10,531 nucleotides of DNA from DAOTXK01 sp034435395 (GTDB taxonomy: Bacteria > Chloroflexota > Anaerolineae > Aggregatilineales > Ch27), in contig DAOTXK010000071.1 in the NCBI GenBank assembly GCA_034435395.1, positions 1-10,531 on the forward strand. The letters run 5' to 3'. This document shows positions 1-8,678 of the stretch, piece by piece; within the stretch, counting starts at the first letter, position 1; each line of letters begins with the position of its first letter. The notes under the pieces were generated by a model, which did no database searches, was not told the origin of the DNA, and was given only the letters and a program-made list of their open reading frames with translations. Both the position numbers and the translations under genes were made by a program.

Positions 1-16
1 CATCACGTCTCCCCCC
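1..16 (-). promoter_or_regulatory. Ribosome-binding site and start codon of a gene leaving the window
   Basis: On the minus strand a purine run GGGGGGAG (positions 16-9) is followed after five bases by ATG (3-1), with an adjacent GTG at 6-4. This is a strong Shine-Dalgarno and start arrangement, about 100 bp past the stop of the second kinase and on the same strand. I infer that a further gene of the same transcription unit begins here. Only its first codon is visible, so its product is unknown. A response regulator would fit a kinase pair, but that is a guess. Confidence 0.55.
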
Positions 17-106
17 AGGTGATCGCCTGTCATGCCCCAGGGCCAATAGCGGTCTGCTTTTAAACCGCTCCCCCAGCCCTGCCTGGTTGTCGCCCCTTAG
101 CGGGAG
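17..106. other. Intergenic spacer after the second kinase, with a small hairpin
   Basis: No gene fits here. The only structure I see is an inverted repeat AGCGGT (48-53) / ACCGCT (64-69) with a 10-nt loop. On the minus strand it is followed by ATTGGCCC rather than a T-run, so it is not a convincing intrinsic terminator. This agrees with read-through into the gene starting at position 3. Confidence 0.4.
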
Positions 107-3100
107 CTATAGCAGCGGCCCCGCCAGGTCGTCGTCGGCGAACAGATCATCGTCCTCTTCCAGGATGACATCGGCGACGGGCAGGGTGAAGGCGAAGATC
201 GAGCCGCCTGCCGGGTTGTCCTCGATCCAGATGCGCCCCTGGTGGGCCTCCACCGCCAGGCGGCAGAAGGTCAGCCCCAGGCCGGTCCCCCGCCGCCGCC
301 CGCGCGCGCCTTCGATCTGCGTGAAGCGGTTGAACAGGCGCTCCTTCTGGTCGTCGGGGATGCCGGGGCCGGTATCGCTGACCTCCACGCGGATGTGGTT
401 CGGCGGCGCGCCGCCTTCGCCGGGCGGGTAGGCGGCCAGGCGGACCAGGCCGTCGGCAGGGGTGAACTTGAGGGCGTTGTCCACCAGATTGAGCAGCACC
501 CGCTCGATCTGGTTGCTGTCCACGTCGAGCAGCGGCAGGTTGTAGGGCACGTCCACCGCCAGGGTGACATCCAGTTCGCGGGCCAGCGAGTCCATTTCGA
601 TCACCACATTGCTGGCCAGGGCGTTGAGGTGGATCGGCTCGCGCTCCAGTTTCAACTGCCCGCTTTCCATCTTGGCGATATCCAGCAGGGAGTCGACCAG
701 GTTGAGCAGCTTACGCACAGCCCGCATGCTGGTATCGGTGGTGCGGCGCACGATGGGGGCATATTCGCTCTCCGCCGGGATCAGGTCGTTGAGCAGCTTG
801 AGGCTGGCGGTGACCGCCGTCAGCGGGCCGCGCAGGTCGTGCACGATCATGCGGCTGAGGTCGTCGCGGGCCTGGGCCACTTCCTGCCGCTCGGTTTCAT
901 CGGCGAAGACCATGAGCAGTCCCAGCAGCGCCCCGCTTTCGTCGCGCACGGGGGCCAGCTGCCGGCTGAGGTACACGTGGTGCGGCTGGTGCAGGATGTA
1001 GGAATACCCCCCGGCGTGCTCGCCCTTCCACAGCCCGGCGCGCAGATCGGCCAGCAGCAGGCGCAGGTCGCCCGGTGTGAAGCCCAGGCTGGCGGCGAAG
1101 GTCGAGCCGGTATCCACCAGCAGGTCGTCCACCAGCCGCCCGACCAGCATGGAGGGCTTGAGGCCGATCAGCGATTCGATGCGCGGGTTGGCCAGGGCCA
1201 CCTCGCCGCTGTTGTCGATCAGCAACACGCCTTCGATCATGCTGTCCAGGATGACCTGCAACCGGTCGCGGCCCTCGGCGATGCGTTTGAAGAGGCGGGC
1301 GTTGTCGATGGCGATGGCCGCCTGGTTGGCCAGCTGGGTGACGAAGGTGATGTCGTCGTCGCCATAGGCGCTGAGGTAAGGGCTTTCCACCGTGATCACA
1401 CCCAGCGTCTCGGCCTCGCGGCGGATGGGCACGCTGAGCTGGCTGCGGGTAGCCGGGTTAAAGGCCCGGTAGGTGGGACTGTCGGCCACGTTTTCCAGCA
1501 CGATCATCCGCCCGGTATCAAACACGGTGGCCGTGACGCCGGTCCCCAGCGACACCGCGTTGGCGAACACGCCGGGCGGGTAACCCCGGTGGGCGACAGC
1601 CCGAATCCCCAGTTCGCCGTCTGTGCCCACCACCACCACCCCGGCGGCGCTGCGCGTGCCTTCCAGGGCGCGGTCCAGCACCAGCTCGAAGATTTTTTCC
1701 AGGTTAAGGATGGCGGTCAGTTCCTGGCCGATGTCATAGAGGGCCTGCAACTGGTTGACGCGGCGGTCCAGGGCGATGTCGGTGGTGGTGTATAGGCGGG
1801 CGTTATGCATGGCCAGGGCGGCCTGCACGGCGAAGGCCCGCATCAATTCGATCTCTTCGCCGCTGAAGGCGCGCGCCTGGTTGAAATAGGCCGTGATCAC
1901 CCCCAGCGGCGTGTCCCCGGCGACCAGCATCAGCTCGATCCAGGCGTGTTTGCCTTCCCGGTCCAGGAGGGCGCGGTGTTCGTCGCTGACCTGGGGATCG
2001 TGGTGGGAGTCGGCCACCACCACCGGCTGGCGGCCCAACCGGGCCGGGTCAAGGCCGCTGGACTGCCGGGCGATCAGCGGTTCGGGCGGGTGTTGGCTGA
2101 AGGCCTCGCTGAGGCCGATATTGCGGACCAGCGTCAACCCGTCGTCCCCATAGACGTATACGGCCACCGCATCGCAGTTGGCCACCGCCACCACCGAGGA
2201 CGTGATCAGGTTGATCACTTTCTCCGGGGAGAGGGTGCCGGTCAGCAGCGCCGAGATGCTGTTGAGCGTCCCCAACTGAAGGGCGCGGTCCTGGGCCTGG
2301 CCGTAAAGCTGGGCGTTCTCGATGGCGATCCCGGCCTGAGCGGCGATGTTCATCAACAGGCGCTGGTCGGCGGCGCTGAGCAGGTGTTCGGGATCGCCGG
2401 AGGCGACGGCGATCGCGCCCAGGACCCGGTCCGGGGCCAGCAGTGGCACGCCCAGCCAGGAATACACCGGTCCCGACGGCGGTTGCAGGCCGAGCCGCCG
2501 GGCCTCCAGGCTCACATCGCGGGCCACCAGCAGTGGGGCGCGCTGGTTGATCACATGGTCGAGCAGCTCTTCGCCCGGCGGGCGCGGGGGGAGTTCGACC
2601 GGGCTGCCCCGGCGGATGGCCAGCGGGAAAGAAATCTGGTGGGAGAGGGAGTCCAGCAGGGCGACGGTGAAGTGGTCCACGTTGAGCAGGTGCGCCACCT
2701 GCAGGTAGATCGTCTCCAGCAGGGAGTGGAGTTGGAGGTTGGTGCGCAGGGCCTGGCTGACCACCGAGAGCGAGGACAGTTCCTGCACCTGCTGGCGGTA
2801 GTAGAACTGGGTGCGGCTGAGGCCGTACACGCCGATCACCACCAGGATCACGCCGCTGATCAGGATGGTCCAGGAAAGGTTGTCCAGGTCGGTGGCCACC
2901 ACGGCCCCCAGGATGCCGAAGGGCACCGGCAGCACCACCACCCCGGCCAGCGTCAGGGCATCGGCCTTCCAGACGGCGTAGACCGACTCGCCTTCCAGAC
3001 GGATGCGCAGCGCCAGAAACAGCAGGTAAAAACCCACGTAACCCGCCGTGAGGGCCAGCAGCGGCAGGGCGTCGCCGGGCACCATGGACCCCAGGGGCAG

Positions 3101-3526
3101 CCGCCCGCCGAGGTGGATGTAGAGCGTCGCCCCGACCAGCAGGCTGAGCGTCAATTGGGCCATGATTTCGGCCATCGTACCCAGGCTGCGGACCGTCACC
3201 CGGCGGCGGGGCAGCCATTCCTCGGCGCGGGCCGCCTGGATCAGGCCGCCTACCAGCGCGCCGACGGCCACCGCCCAGATCGCCTCGGAGGCGGCTCCCC
3301 CGTGGCCCAGGGTGAGGAAGGCCATGATGGCGAAGACGTGGGCAGCGCTGATCTCACTGGAGGTCAGCAGGACGCCCAGGTTGAGGGCCAGGGCGGTGAG
3401 CGCCGCGAACAGCAGCCACAGCCCCAATACACTGTCCAGCCGGTCGGGGATGTTCAGGATCAGGACGAAAAGCGTCAGCAGGCCCAAGGCCCAGGAAAAA
3501 AGGGGGGTGTTCCGTCTGGCCCTCAT
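107..3526 (-). CDS. Membrane sensor histidine kinase, three GAF domains plus PAS (1139 aa)
   Basis: A sensor kinase of a two-component system, expected to autophosphorylate on His and pass the phosphate to an unseen response regulator. The order, numbered from the ATG at 3526, is: about eight hydrophobic segments (residues 9-236) with no large extracytoplasmic domain; three GAF domains (about 248-410, 418-582, 592-748), each ending in a QA(A/G)xA(I/M) signature at 397, 568 and 735; a PAS domain (about 750-880); HisKA with the phosphoacceptor in VHDLRGPLTA (His896); and HATPase_c with N box NLVDNALKFTP (from 1013), G1 DTGPGIP (from 1051), F box LFNRF (1064-1068) and G2 GTGLGL (1080-1085). All key kinase residues are present. 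It ends in an acidic tail (EEDDD, ADDD). The ATG start is chosen because MRARRNTPLF leads straight into the first membrane segment. A GTG at 3598 would add 24 charged, Pro-rich residues. Neither start has a clear ribosome-binding site. It lies 124 bp after its larger paralogue. Ligands of the GAF and PAS domains are unknown. Confidence 0.93.
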   Translation of the reverse strand: MRARRNTPLFSWALGLLTLFVLILNIPDRLDSVLGLWLLFAALTALALNLGVLLTSSEISAAHVFAIMAFLTLGHGGAASEAIWAVAVGALVGGLIQAARAEEWLPRRRVTVRSLGTMAEIMAQLTLSLLVGATLYIHLGGRLPLGSMVPGDALPLLALTAGYVGFYLLFLALRIRLEGESVYAVWKADALTLAGVVVLPVPFGILGAVVATDLDNLSWTILISGVILVVIGVYGLSRTQFYYRQQVQELSSLSVVSQALRTNLQLHSLLETIYLQVAHLLNVDHFTVALLDSLSHQISFPLAIRRGSPVELPPRPPGEELLDHVINQRAPLLVARDVSLEARRLGLQPPSGPVYSWLGVPLLAPDRVLGAIAVASGDPEHLLSAADQRLLMNIAAQAGIAIENAQLYGQAQDRALQLGTLNSISALLTGTLSPEKVINLITSSVVAVANCDAVAVYVYGDDGLTLVRNIGLSEAFSQHPPEPLIARQSSGLDPARLGRQPVVVADSHHDPQVSDEHRALLDREGKHAWIELMLVAGDTPLGVITAYFNQARAFSGEEIELMRAFAVQAALAMHNARLYTTTDIALDRRVNQLQALYDIGQELTAILNLEKIFELVLDRALEGTRSAAGVVVVGTDGELGIRAVAHRGYPPGVFANAVSLGTGVTATVFDTGRMIVLENVADSPTYRAFNPATRSQLSVPIRREAETLGVITVESPYLSAYGDDDITFVTQLANQAAIAIDNARLFKRIAEGRDRLQVILDSMIEGVLLIDNSGEVALANPRIESLIGLKPSMLVGRLVDDLLVDTGSTFAASLGFTPGDLRLLLADLRAGLWKGEHAGGYSYILHQPHHVYLSRQLAPVRDESGALLGLLMVFADETERQEVAQARDDLSRMIVHDLRGPLTAVTASLKLLNDLIPAESEYAPIVRRTTDTSMRAVRKLLNLVDSLLDIAKMESGQLKLEREPIHLNALASNVVIEMDSLARELDVTLAVDVPYNLPLLDVDSNQIERVLLNLVDNALKFTPADGLVRLAAYPPGEGGAPPNHIRVEVSDTGPGIPDDQKERLFNRFTQIEGARGRRRGTGLGLTFCRLAVEAHQGRIWIEDNPAGGSIFAFTLPVADVILEEDDDLFADDDLAGPLL

Positions 3527-3650
3527 GTGTTGTCTGTCCGGCGGCTCTCTCGATGGTGGTGATCGGTCCTCAGCCTCGGCCCACTGGCCTCTGATCACTG
3601 GCGGACGGCGCGGAAAACATCCCTGAGCCTCGGTGGGAGCGGCGGGCGGG

Positions 3651-6600
3651 TCAGCGGCCTTTCTCCGTTTCGCCCGGCGATGAAACCTCGCTGGCGACCA
3701 GGGTCTGTTGCATCATACTCATTTCGGGCGAGGTGGGCAAGACAAATCGAAACGCGGCCCCGCCTTTCGGGCTGTCCTCCACCCAAATCCTGCCCTTGTG
3801 CGCCTCGATGGCCAGGCGGCAGAAGGCCAGTCCCAGCCCCAGGCCCTTGCGGCTGCCCCGCGCTGCCTGGCCGGTGATGCCGGTGGTGAACTTCTCAAAG
3901 ATGCGTTCGCGCAGCTCCGGCGGGATGCCCGGCCCGGTATCTTCGACGGTGACCAGCACCGCGTTCTGGCCGGGGTTGGCCTGGGCGGTCACGCGCACCT
4001 CGCCGCCGGATGGCGTGTAACGCAGGGCGTTATCCAGCAGGTTGACGAACACCCGGCGTATCTTCTCCGTGTCCATCACCAGCGGCGGCAGATCGTCCGG
4101 CAGGTCGGTGATCAGGGTGACGCGAGCATCCCGCGCCAGCACTTTCAGCAGCTTCATGGCCTGCTCCAGCGGCTGGCTGAGGAAGGTGGGGGCCAGGTCC
4201 AGCGGCAGGTCCTCGCGTTCCATCCGGGCCACATCCAGCAGGCTCTCCACCATCACCAGCAGGCTGTCGGCGCTGCTTTCCGCCACCTGCACGATCTCCC
4301 AGGTCATCTGGTAATCCGGCGGGTCCAGGCCCAATTCCTGTAGCATGCTCAGGCCGCTTTTGATGGCCGTCAGCGGGCTGCGCAGGTCGTGGACGATGGT
4401 GTAGGTGAGTTCGGCGCGGGTCTCCTCCAGCATGTGGGCTTCGGTGACATCATGCCAGACGAACACGCGGCCCAGCGGCTGCCCGTCTTCTGAGAGCACG
4501 GGGGCGCTGGTTTCCTCCACATAAAGCGGTTCGCCGTACAACTCGGTCTTCAACTGCCGCTGGGTGATCTGGTGCGGGTCGCGGCGCAGGCTGCGCCACA
4601 GTTCCTTCAGGCTGTCCCCGGTGAAGATATCGTTGAGGCGCGGGACCTGCCGGGCCAGCGCCTGCCGTACCCGCAGGATGTGCTGGCCCACGTAGGGGCG
4701 GATATCCACCCCCAGGAAGTCCTCGGCAGCCGGGTTGACCTGGAGCAGATAGCCGTTGTTATCCACCAGGACCAGCACGTCGCCAATGGTGTTGAGGATG
4801 GCCTGCAAGCGGTCGCGACCGCTGCGCACCTGCTCATACAGGCCCACGTTGCGGATGGCCACAGCCGCCTGGTTGGCCAGCAGTTCCAGCGCGTGGAGCT
4901 GATTCTCGTCCAGCGTGCTGGAACTGGCGACGGCCACGTTGAGCACGCCCAGCACCTGCCGGCCCTGGATGAGGGGGATGCCGGCCACCGCCTCGATGGC
5001 GACGCCGGGGATGCTGACCGCCTGCAACTCCTTCCCCTGGATGACGGTTGGCCGACCGGAATGCGCCGTGCGGTAGGTCACGCCGTCCGGGCGCGGCGTC
5101 ATGGCTTCCACGTCGCGCCGCCCATCTTTCCACAGGCTGGCAGCGAAGGTCAGCCGGTCGGCGCGCTCGTCGTAGAGGTACAGGTGAACGTCTTCTGCCG
5201 GCACGATGGCCATGGCGCTGCCGCAGACGACCTCCAACACGGTGTCCAGCTTGAGGGTGTCCAGCAGTTCCAGGGAGAGCTGGCGCAGCGAGTGCAGGAT
5301 TTCGATCTGACGCTGGCGGCTCTCGAACAGGCGCACCCGCTCGATGGCGATGGCGGCCTGGTTGGTGAGCAATTCCAGGGCGCGCACTTCATCCGGGCCA
5401 AGCTGGGCCGGGTCTTCCACGGCGGCGTTGAGCACCCCCACCGTCTGCCCGGCGCGTTTCAGGGGGAAGACGCCCAGCATCCTGGTGGGGATGCCGGGCA
5501 GCTTTTCCACATCCTCGCTGATCAATGGACGGCCAGCCTGAAGCCCCTGGCGGGTCAGGCCGCCGGGGCGCGGGATGGCGGCCTCCACATTGCGCCGCCC
5601 GTCCCGCCACAGACTGGCGGCGAAGGTCAGTTCGTCGGTGGTGTCGTCATAGAAGTAGAGGTGGATGTTGAGCGCGCCCACCAGTTCCAGCGCCACGGTG
5701 CAGACCTGTTCCAGCACTGCTTCCATGTTGGGCGCGCCCAGCAGGTCCATGGAGAGGCGGCGGATCGCATCCAGGAATTCGATCTGGCGCTGGTTGCTGG
5801 CGAAGAGGCGCGCCCGCGCCAGGGCAATCGCCGCGTGCCCGGCGAGGTTGAGCAGGAAACGCTGATGGTGCTCGGTGAAGACCTCCGCCATCTCGCTCTC
5901 CAGGTTGATCACGCCCAGCGGTTTGGCCTCATACTGGATGGGCACGCATAACACGGAGTGGTAGCCGGAGCCGTGACCGGGGGCAGGGTAGGCCGGTTCC
6001 CGGCGAGTATCGGGGACCAGGACCGGCGCGCCGCTTTCCAGGCCGCGCCCGATGCTCCCCCGCTCGCTGGTCAAATGATTTTCTTCAGCCAGGGAGCCTT
6101 TTTCGCCGCCCAAGCGCCAGTAGATCAGCAGGGTGTGAACGTCGGTCAGCAGGGCGCAGGACAGCATATCCGCCCTGGTGACGGTGTAGGCGGCGTCCAG
6201 CACCGCCGCGATGATGGCCCGTTCATCCACGCTGGCGGAAATGCGGCGCAGCACGGCTTCCAGGGCGGTGATCTCCACCACCCGGTCGGCGAGGGCGGTT
6301 TCTGTCAGGTTGTAGAACTGCGCGTTCTGGATGGCGGTGGCGGCCTGGCTGGCGATAGCCTCGGCCAGGTTCACGTCGTTGGCGGGCAGGGCGCGCGGCT
6401 TGAGCAGGCCCAGCGCCAGCAGCCCGATCACCTCATCCCGCATCAACAGCGGCGTCAACACCAGGGAACTCAGCCCGGTGGCCGCGAAGATGCGGCGCAT
6501 CCAGGGGGACAGTTCGGTTTCCGCGGCCTGGAACACGCAGGACCAGCGGCCCTGGAGCGCCTGGGTGACTTCCGGCATGTCGGGCAGCGGCAGGGAAAAG

Positions 6601-8660
6601 TCCGGCGCTGGCAGGTCAAAGGGGGCGTTAAAGCCGCGCGCATGGGCCAGCGCGTTCAGCGCGTTGTTGTCCTGATCCCACAGGGCCAGCGTGGCCGAGT
6701 CCAGGTCCAGCGCGTCCACGATCCAGTCCACCACCGACTGGCTGACCTTATCCAGAGCCAGGCTCTCGGTGAAGATGCGGGTTGCCTCCGCCAGGTAGGC
6801 CAGGCGTTTGACGGCGTTCTGCGTCTCGTTGAACAGGTTGGCATTCTCGATGGCCACCGCCGCCTGGTTGGCCAGCATCTCCAGCAGCCGCATTTCGTTC
6901 TCGCCGGGGAGGTGCCGCTGCTGGTAGAAGACTATGATGAAGCCCATCAGGTCGCGGTTGGGGGAGAGCGTCCGCTGGTTGACGATGCTGCGGATGGAGA
7001 TGAAGGGGGCCACCGTCAGGGCGCGGATGCCTTCGTGGGCCACCAGCGAGTACAGCCAGGCGGCGCTGGGATCAGTTTCGATGTCGGGGACGCCCTTGGC
7101 CCTGGCGGAGGTCAGCAATTGCGTCCAGGACAGCCGGGAGTCGCCCTGCAGGGGATTGAGGGCGTCCAGGGTGGCCGTATCCAGGTTGATGCTGAAGACC
7201 GGGTTAAAGCCTATCGGGTCCTCGATTTTGAGGAAGATGGCCGCCTTGGGCGCGCCCGCCAGTTGCACCGCCGTTTCGCAGATCTGGGTGAGGATGGTGT
7301 CCAGGTTGAGGCTGGCGTTGATCACGTTGGACACCTGGTTGATGGACACCACGCCCTCGGTGAGTTGCTGGGCTTCCGAGAGCAGCCGGGTGTTACGCAG
7401 CGCCACCGCCGCCTGAGAGGCGATGATCTCCAGCAGTCGCTGGTTGGCCGGGGAATAGGCGTGAGGATTGGTGGGGTGCTGGGCCACCAGCGCGCCGAAC
7501 ACCTCCTCCCGGTCGTAGATCGGCACGCCCAGGAAGGCCCGGCAAGAGCGGTCCAGGTCGGTGGGCATCAGGCCCACCTGGGCCGCCAGTTCCTGGTAGC
7601 CATCGGCCAGGAGCAGGGGGGTGCAGGTGTGCAGGATGTATTCGGTCAGGCCGTTGCGCCAGGGCTGGGCCGACTGCTGGACCGGCTGCCCCTCCCGGAT
7701 CATCAGCGGGAATTCCAGCGCGTGCTGCTCGCGGTTGTAGAGGACGATGTAAAACGTCGGCGCGTCGATCAGGCGGCTGACCTGCTCGTAGATGGCCTGG
7801 ACCAGCTCCTGGGTGGACCGGGTGGAGGCCAGCATCTCGCCGACGGCATTCAGGGTGCTCAGCTCCTGGATGTAGCGATCCAGGGCATTGCGCGAGATGC
7901 TGAGGCTGCGGATCAGCGGGGCGGACAGCATCAGCACCCACAGCATCAGGGCGAAGGCCAGCCAGCTGGAGCCAAAAAAGACGTAGAAGGCAATGGCCAG
8001 GATGGCCGCTGGCAGGTCCAGCGTCGCCTCGGTGAGCAGGAAGTGGGGGAGCTGCTGCCGCAGTTCCGCCGGGCTGATGGCGATGGCCGACCGGCGCAGC
8101 AGCAGGTACAGGGCATTGCTGGCGGCGAAATTGGTCGCGAACAGCGCCAGCAGCGGCAGCAGGGCAGGGGCGTCTATCAGGCGCAGCGGCACGCGCCCGC
8201 CGATCAGCTGGTAGCCGGCCGCGCCCACCAGCAGGCCAGGCCCCAGCGCGCCGATCTCGCGCAGCGCCTGGCGGGCGGTTCCCCGCCAGTTGCGGCTGGA
8301 TAGCGGCGGGGACCCCGAGGGCGGGAGCAGCAGGGCCAGCGCCCCGGCCAGCAGCGCGCCGATGACCAGCACACCCAGCGCCGGGAGCAGGCCGAAAGTG
8401 AGGTAGGTCGCCAGCAGCGGCAGGTTCAGGCCGAAGATTTCCCGGACCGGCAGGCGGTCGGGAACTTGTTGCAGGGCATAGATCAGGTACAGGGCGATAT
8501 AGGTGAGCCAGCCCAGCCACAGATAGGTGACGGGGTCAGGCCACGGCGGGAGGACCAACAGGGCAGCCAGCACAATTCCCCCCGCCACCAGCAACCCATA
8601 CCAGCGGCGGTACCCTTCCGGCGAAGGGCTTGAGAATTCCGGGGATGAAGGCGAGGCCAT
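3651..8660 (-). CDS. Giant membrane sensor histidine kinase, six GAF domains plus PAS (1669 aa)
   Basis: A hybrid-free sensor kinase: it has no receiver or HPt domain. In order: about eight membrane segments (residues 21-251); six GAF domains (about 267-428, 432-611, 616-784, 794-954, 956-1112, 1116-1276), each closing with a (Q/H)AAxA(I/L) helix signature at 416, 599, 772, 942, 1101 and 1264; a PAS domain (about 1277-1405) opening with GRDRLQAIL; HisKA with VHDLRSPLTA (phosphoacceptor His1424); and HATPase_c with N box NLLDNALRYTP (from 1540), G1 DTGPGIP (1574-1580), F box IFEKF (1587-1591) and G2 GLGLGL (1606-1611). The catalytic core is intact. GAF5 and GAF6 are near-duplicates. I chose the ATG at 8660 because AGGAG sits nine bases before it; the in-frame ATG at 8687 has no such site. 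The paralogue downstream matches it in the membrane region, GAF1, PAS and kinase core, so one arose from the other by duplication and GAF number then diverged. No bilin or haem ligand motif is evident, so the signals sensed are unknown. It is probably transcribed from the promoter at 8841-8869. Confidence 0.95.
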   Translation of the reverse strand: MASPSSPEFSSPSPEGYRRWYGLLVAGGIVLAALLVLPPWPDPVTYLWLGWLTYIALYLIYALQQVPDRLPVREIFGLNLPLLATYLTFGLLPALGVLVIGALLAGALALLLPPSGSPPLSSRNWRGTARQALREIGALGPGLLVGAAGYQLIGGRVPLRLIDAPALLPLLALFATNFAASNALYLLLRRSAIAISPAELRQQLPHFLLTEATLDLPAAILAIAFYVFFGSSWLAFALMLWVLMLSAPLIRSLSISRNALDRYIQELSTLNAVGEMLASTRSTQELVQAIYEQVSRLIDAPTFYIVLYNREQHALEFPLMIREGQPVQQSAQPWRNGLTEYILHTCTPLLLADGYQELAAQVGLMPTDLDRSCRAFLGVPIYDREEVFGALVAQHPTNPHAYSPANQRLLEIIASQAAVALRNTRLLSEAQQLTEGVVSINQVSNVINASLNLDTILTQICETAVQLAGAPKAAIFLKIEDPIGFNPVFSINLDTATLDALNPLQGDSRLSWTQLLTSARAKGVPDIETDPSAAWLYSLVAHEGIRALTVAPFISIRSIVNQRTLSPNRDLMGFIIVFYQQRHLPGENEMRLLEMLANQAAVAIENANLFNETQNAVKRLAYLAEATRIFTESLALDKVSQSVVDWIVDALDLDSATLALWDQDNNALNALAHARGFNAPFDLPAPDFSLPLPDMPEVTQALQGRWSCVFQAAETELSPWMRRIFAATGLSSLVLTPLLMRDEVIGLLALGLLKPRALPANDVNLAEAIASQAATAIQNAQFYNLTETALADRVVEITALEAVLRRISASVDERAIIAAVLDAAYTVTRADMLSCALLTDVHTLLIYWRLGGEKGSLAEENHLTSERGSIGRGLESGAPVLVPDTRREPAYPAPGHGSGYHSVLCVPIQYEAKPLGVINLESEMAEVFTEHHQRFLLNLAGHAAIALARARLFASNQRQIEFLDAIRRLSMDLLGAPNMEAVLEQVCTVALELVGALNIHLYFYDDTTDELTFAASLWRDGRRNVEAAIPRPGGLTRQGLQAGRPLISEDVEKLPGIPTRMLGVFPLKRAGQTVGVLNAAVEDPAQLGPDEVRALELLTNQAAIAIERVRLFESRQRQIEILHSLRQLSLELLDTLKLDTVLEVVCGSAMAIVPAEDVHLYLYDERADRLTFAASLWKDGRRDVEAMTPRPDGVTYRTAHSGRPTVIQGKELQAVSIPGVAIEAVAGIPLIQGRQVLGVLNVAVASSSTLDENQLHALELLANQAAVAIRNVGLYEQVRSGRDRLQAILNTIGDVLVLVDNNGYLLQVNPAAEDFLGVDIRPYVGQHILRVRQALARQVPRLNDIFTGDSLKELWRSLRRDPHQITQRQLKTELYGEPLYVEETSAPVLSEDGQPLGRVFVWHDVTEAHMLEETRAELTYTIVHDLRSPLTAIKSGLSMLQELGLDPPDYQMTWEIVQVAESSADSLLVMVESLLDVARMEREDLPLDLAPTFLSQPLEQAMKLLKVLARDARVTLITDLPDDLPPLVMDTEKIRRVFVNLLDNALRYTPSGGEVRVTAQANPGQNAVLVTVEDTGPGIPPELRERIFEKFTTGITGQAARGSRKGLGLGLAFCRLAIEAHKGRIWVEDSPKGGAAFRFVLPTSPEMSMMQQTLVASEVSSPGETEKGR
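4836..5807 (-). repeat. Tandem GAF domain duplication (GAF5 5328-5807, GAF6 4836-5327)
   Basis: Two successive units of about 160 residues inside the large kinase share QRQIE starts, HLYxYD strands and a core that reads LTFAASLW, then DGRR, VEA and PRP. By my count 20 of 26 residues of this core are identical, and the DNA is visibly alike as well (compare 5093-5160 with 5570-5640 on the plus strand). The other four GAF domains lack this core. An internal duplication more recent than the rest of the GAF array is the simplest reading. Confidence 0.85.
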
Positions 8661-8669
8661 CAACCAGTA

Positions 8670-8674
8670 CTCCT
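8670..8674 (-). promoter_or_regulatory. Ribosome-binding site of the six-GAF kinase
   Basis: AGGAG on the minus strand, nine bases before the ATG at 8660. It fixes the start: the upstream in-frame ATG at 8687 is preceded by TTGTGCGTTC, which has no Shine-Dalgarno match. Confidence 0.75.
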
Positions 8675-8678
8675 GGGC

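Noticed and set aside
48..69. tRNA-like anticodon stem with CUUUUAA
   Set aside because: The stem AGCGGT/ACCGCT leaves a 10-nt loop instead of 7, and no T-loop, D-arm or acceptor stem can be found around it.
2049..3218. Second minus-strand frame of 389 codons inside the smaller kinase, and a similar one at 7393-8520
   Set aside because: Pro/Gly/Arg-rich shifted frames with no domain signature, contained in genuine coding sequence of another frame.
242..3562. Long plus-strand open frames opposite the smaller kinase (242-1795 and 1805-3562)
   Set aside because: Their translations are rich in His, Gln, Gly and Val in the manner of mirrored frames in GC-rich DNA, show no domain, and lie fully within a kinase gene with intact motifs.
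3527..3598. GTG start at 3598 for the smaller kinase
   Set aside because: The added 24 residues are charged and Pro-rich with no counterpart in the paralogue, and no ribosome-binding site precedes the GTG. It remains possible because the ATG at 3526 also lacks a clear site.
3559..3598. Inverted repeat GTGATC / GATCAC between the two kinases as a terminator
   Set aside because: Only six pairs around a loop of nearly 30 nt and no T-run follows, so there is no sign that transcription stops between the kinases.
4572..8303. Plus-strand open frames of 459 and 781 codons opposite the larger kinase
   Set aside because: Same mirrored composition and no recognisable domains; the minus strand carries six GAF domains and a complete kinase over this stretch.
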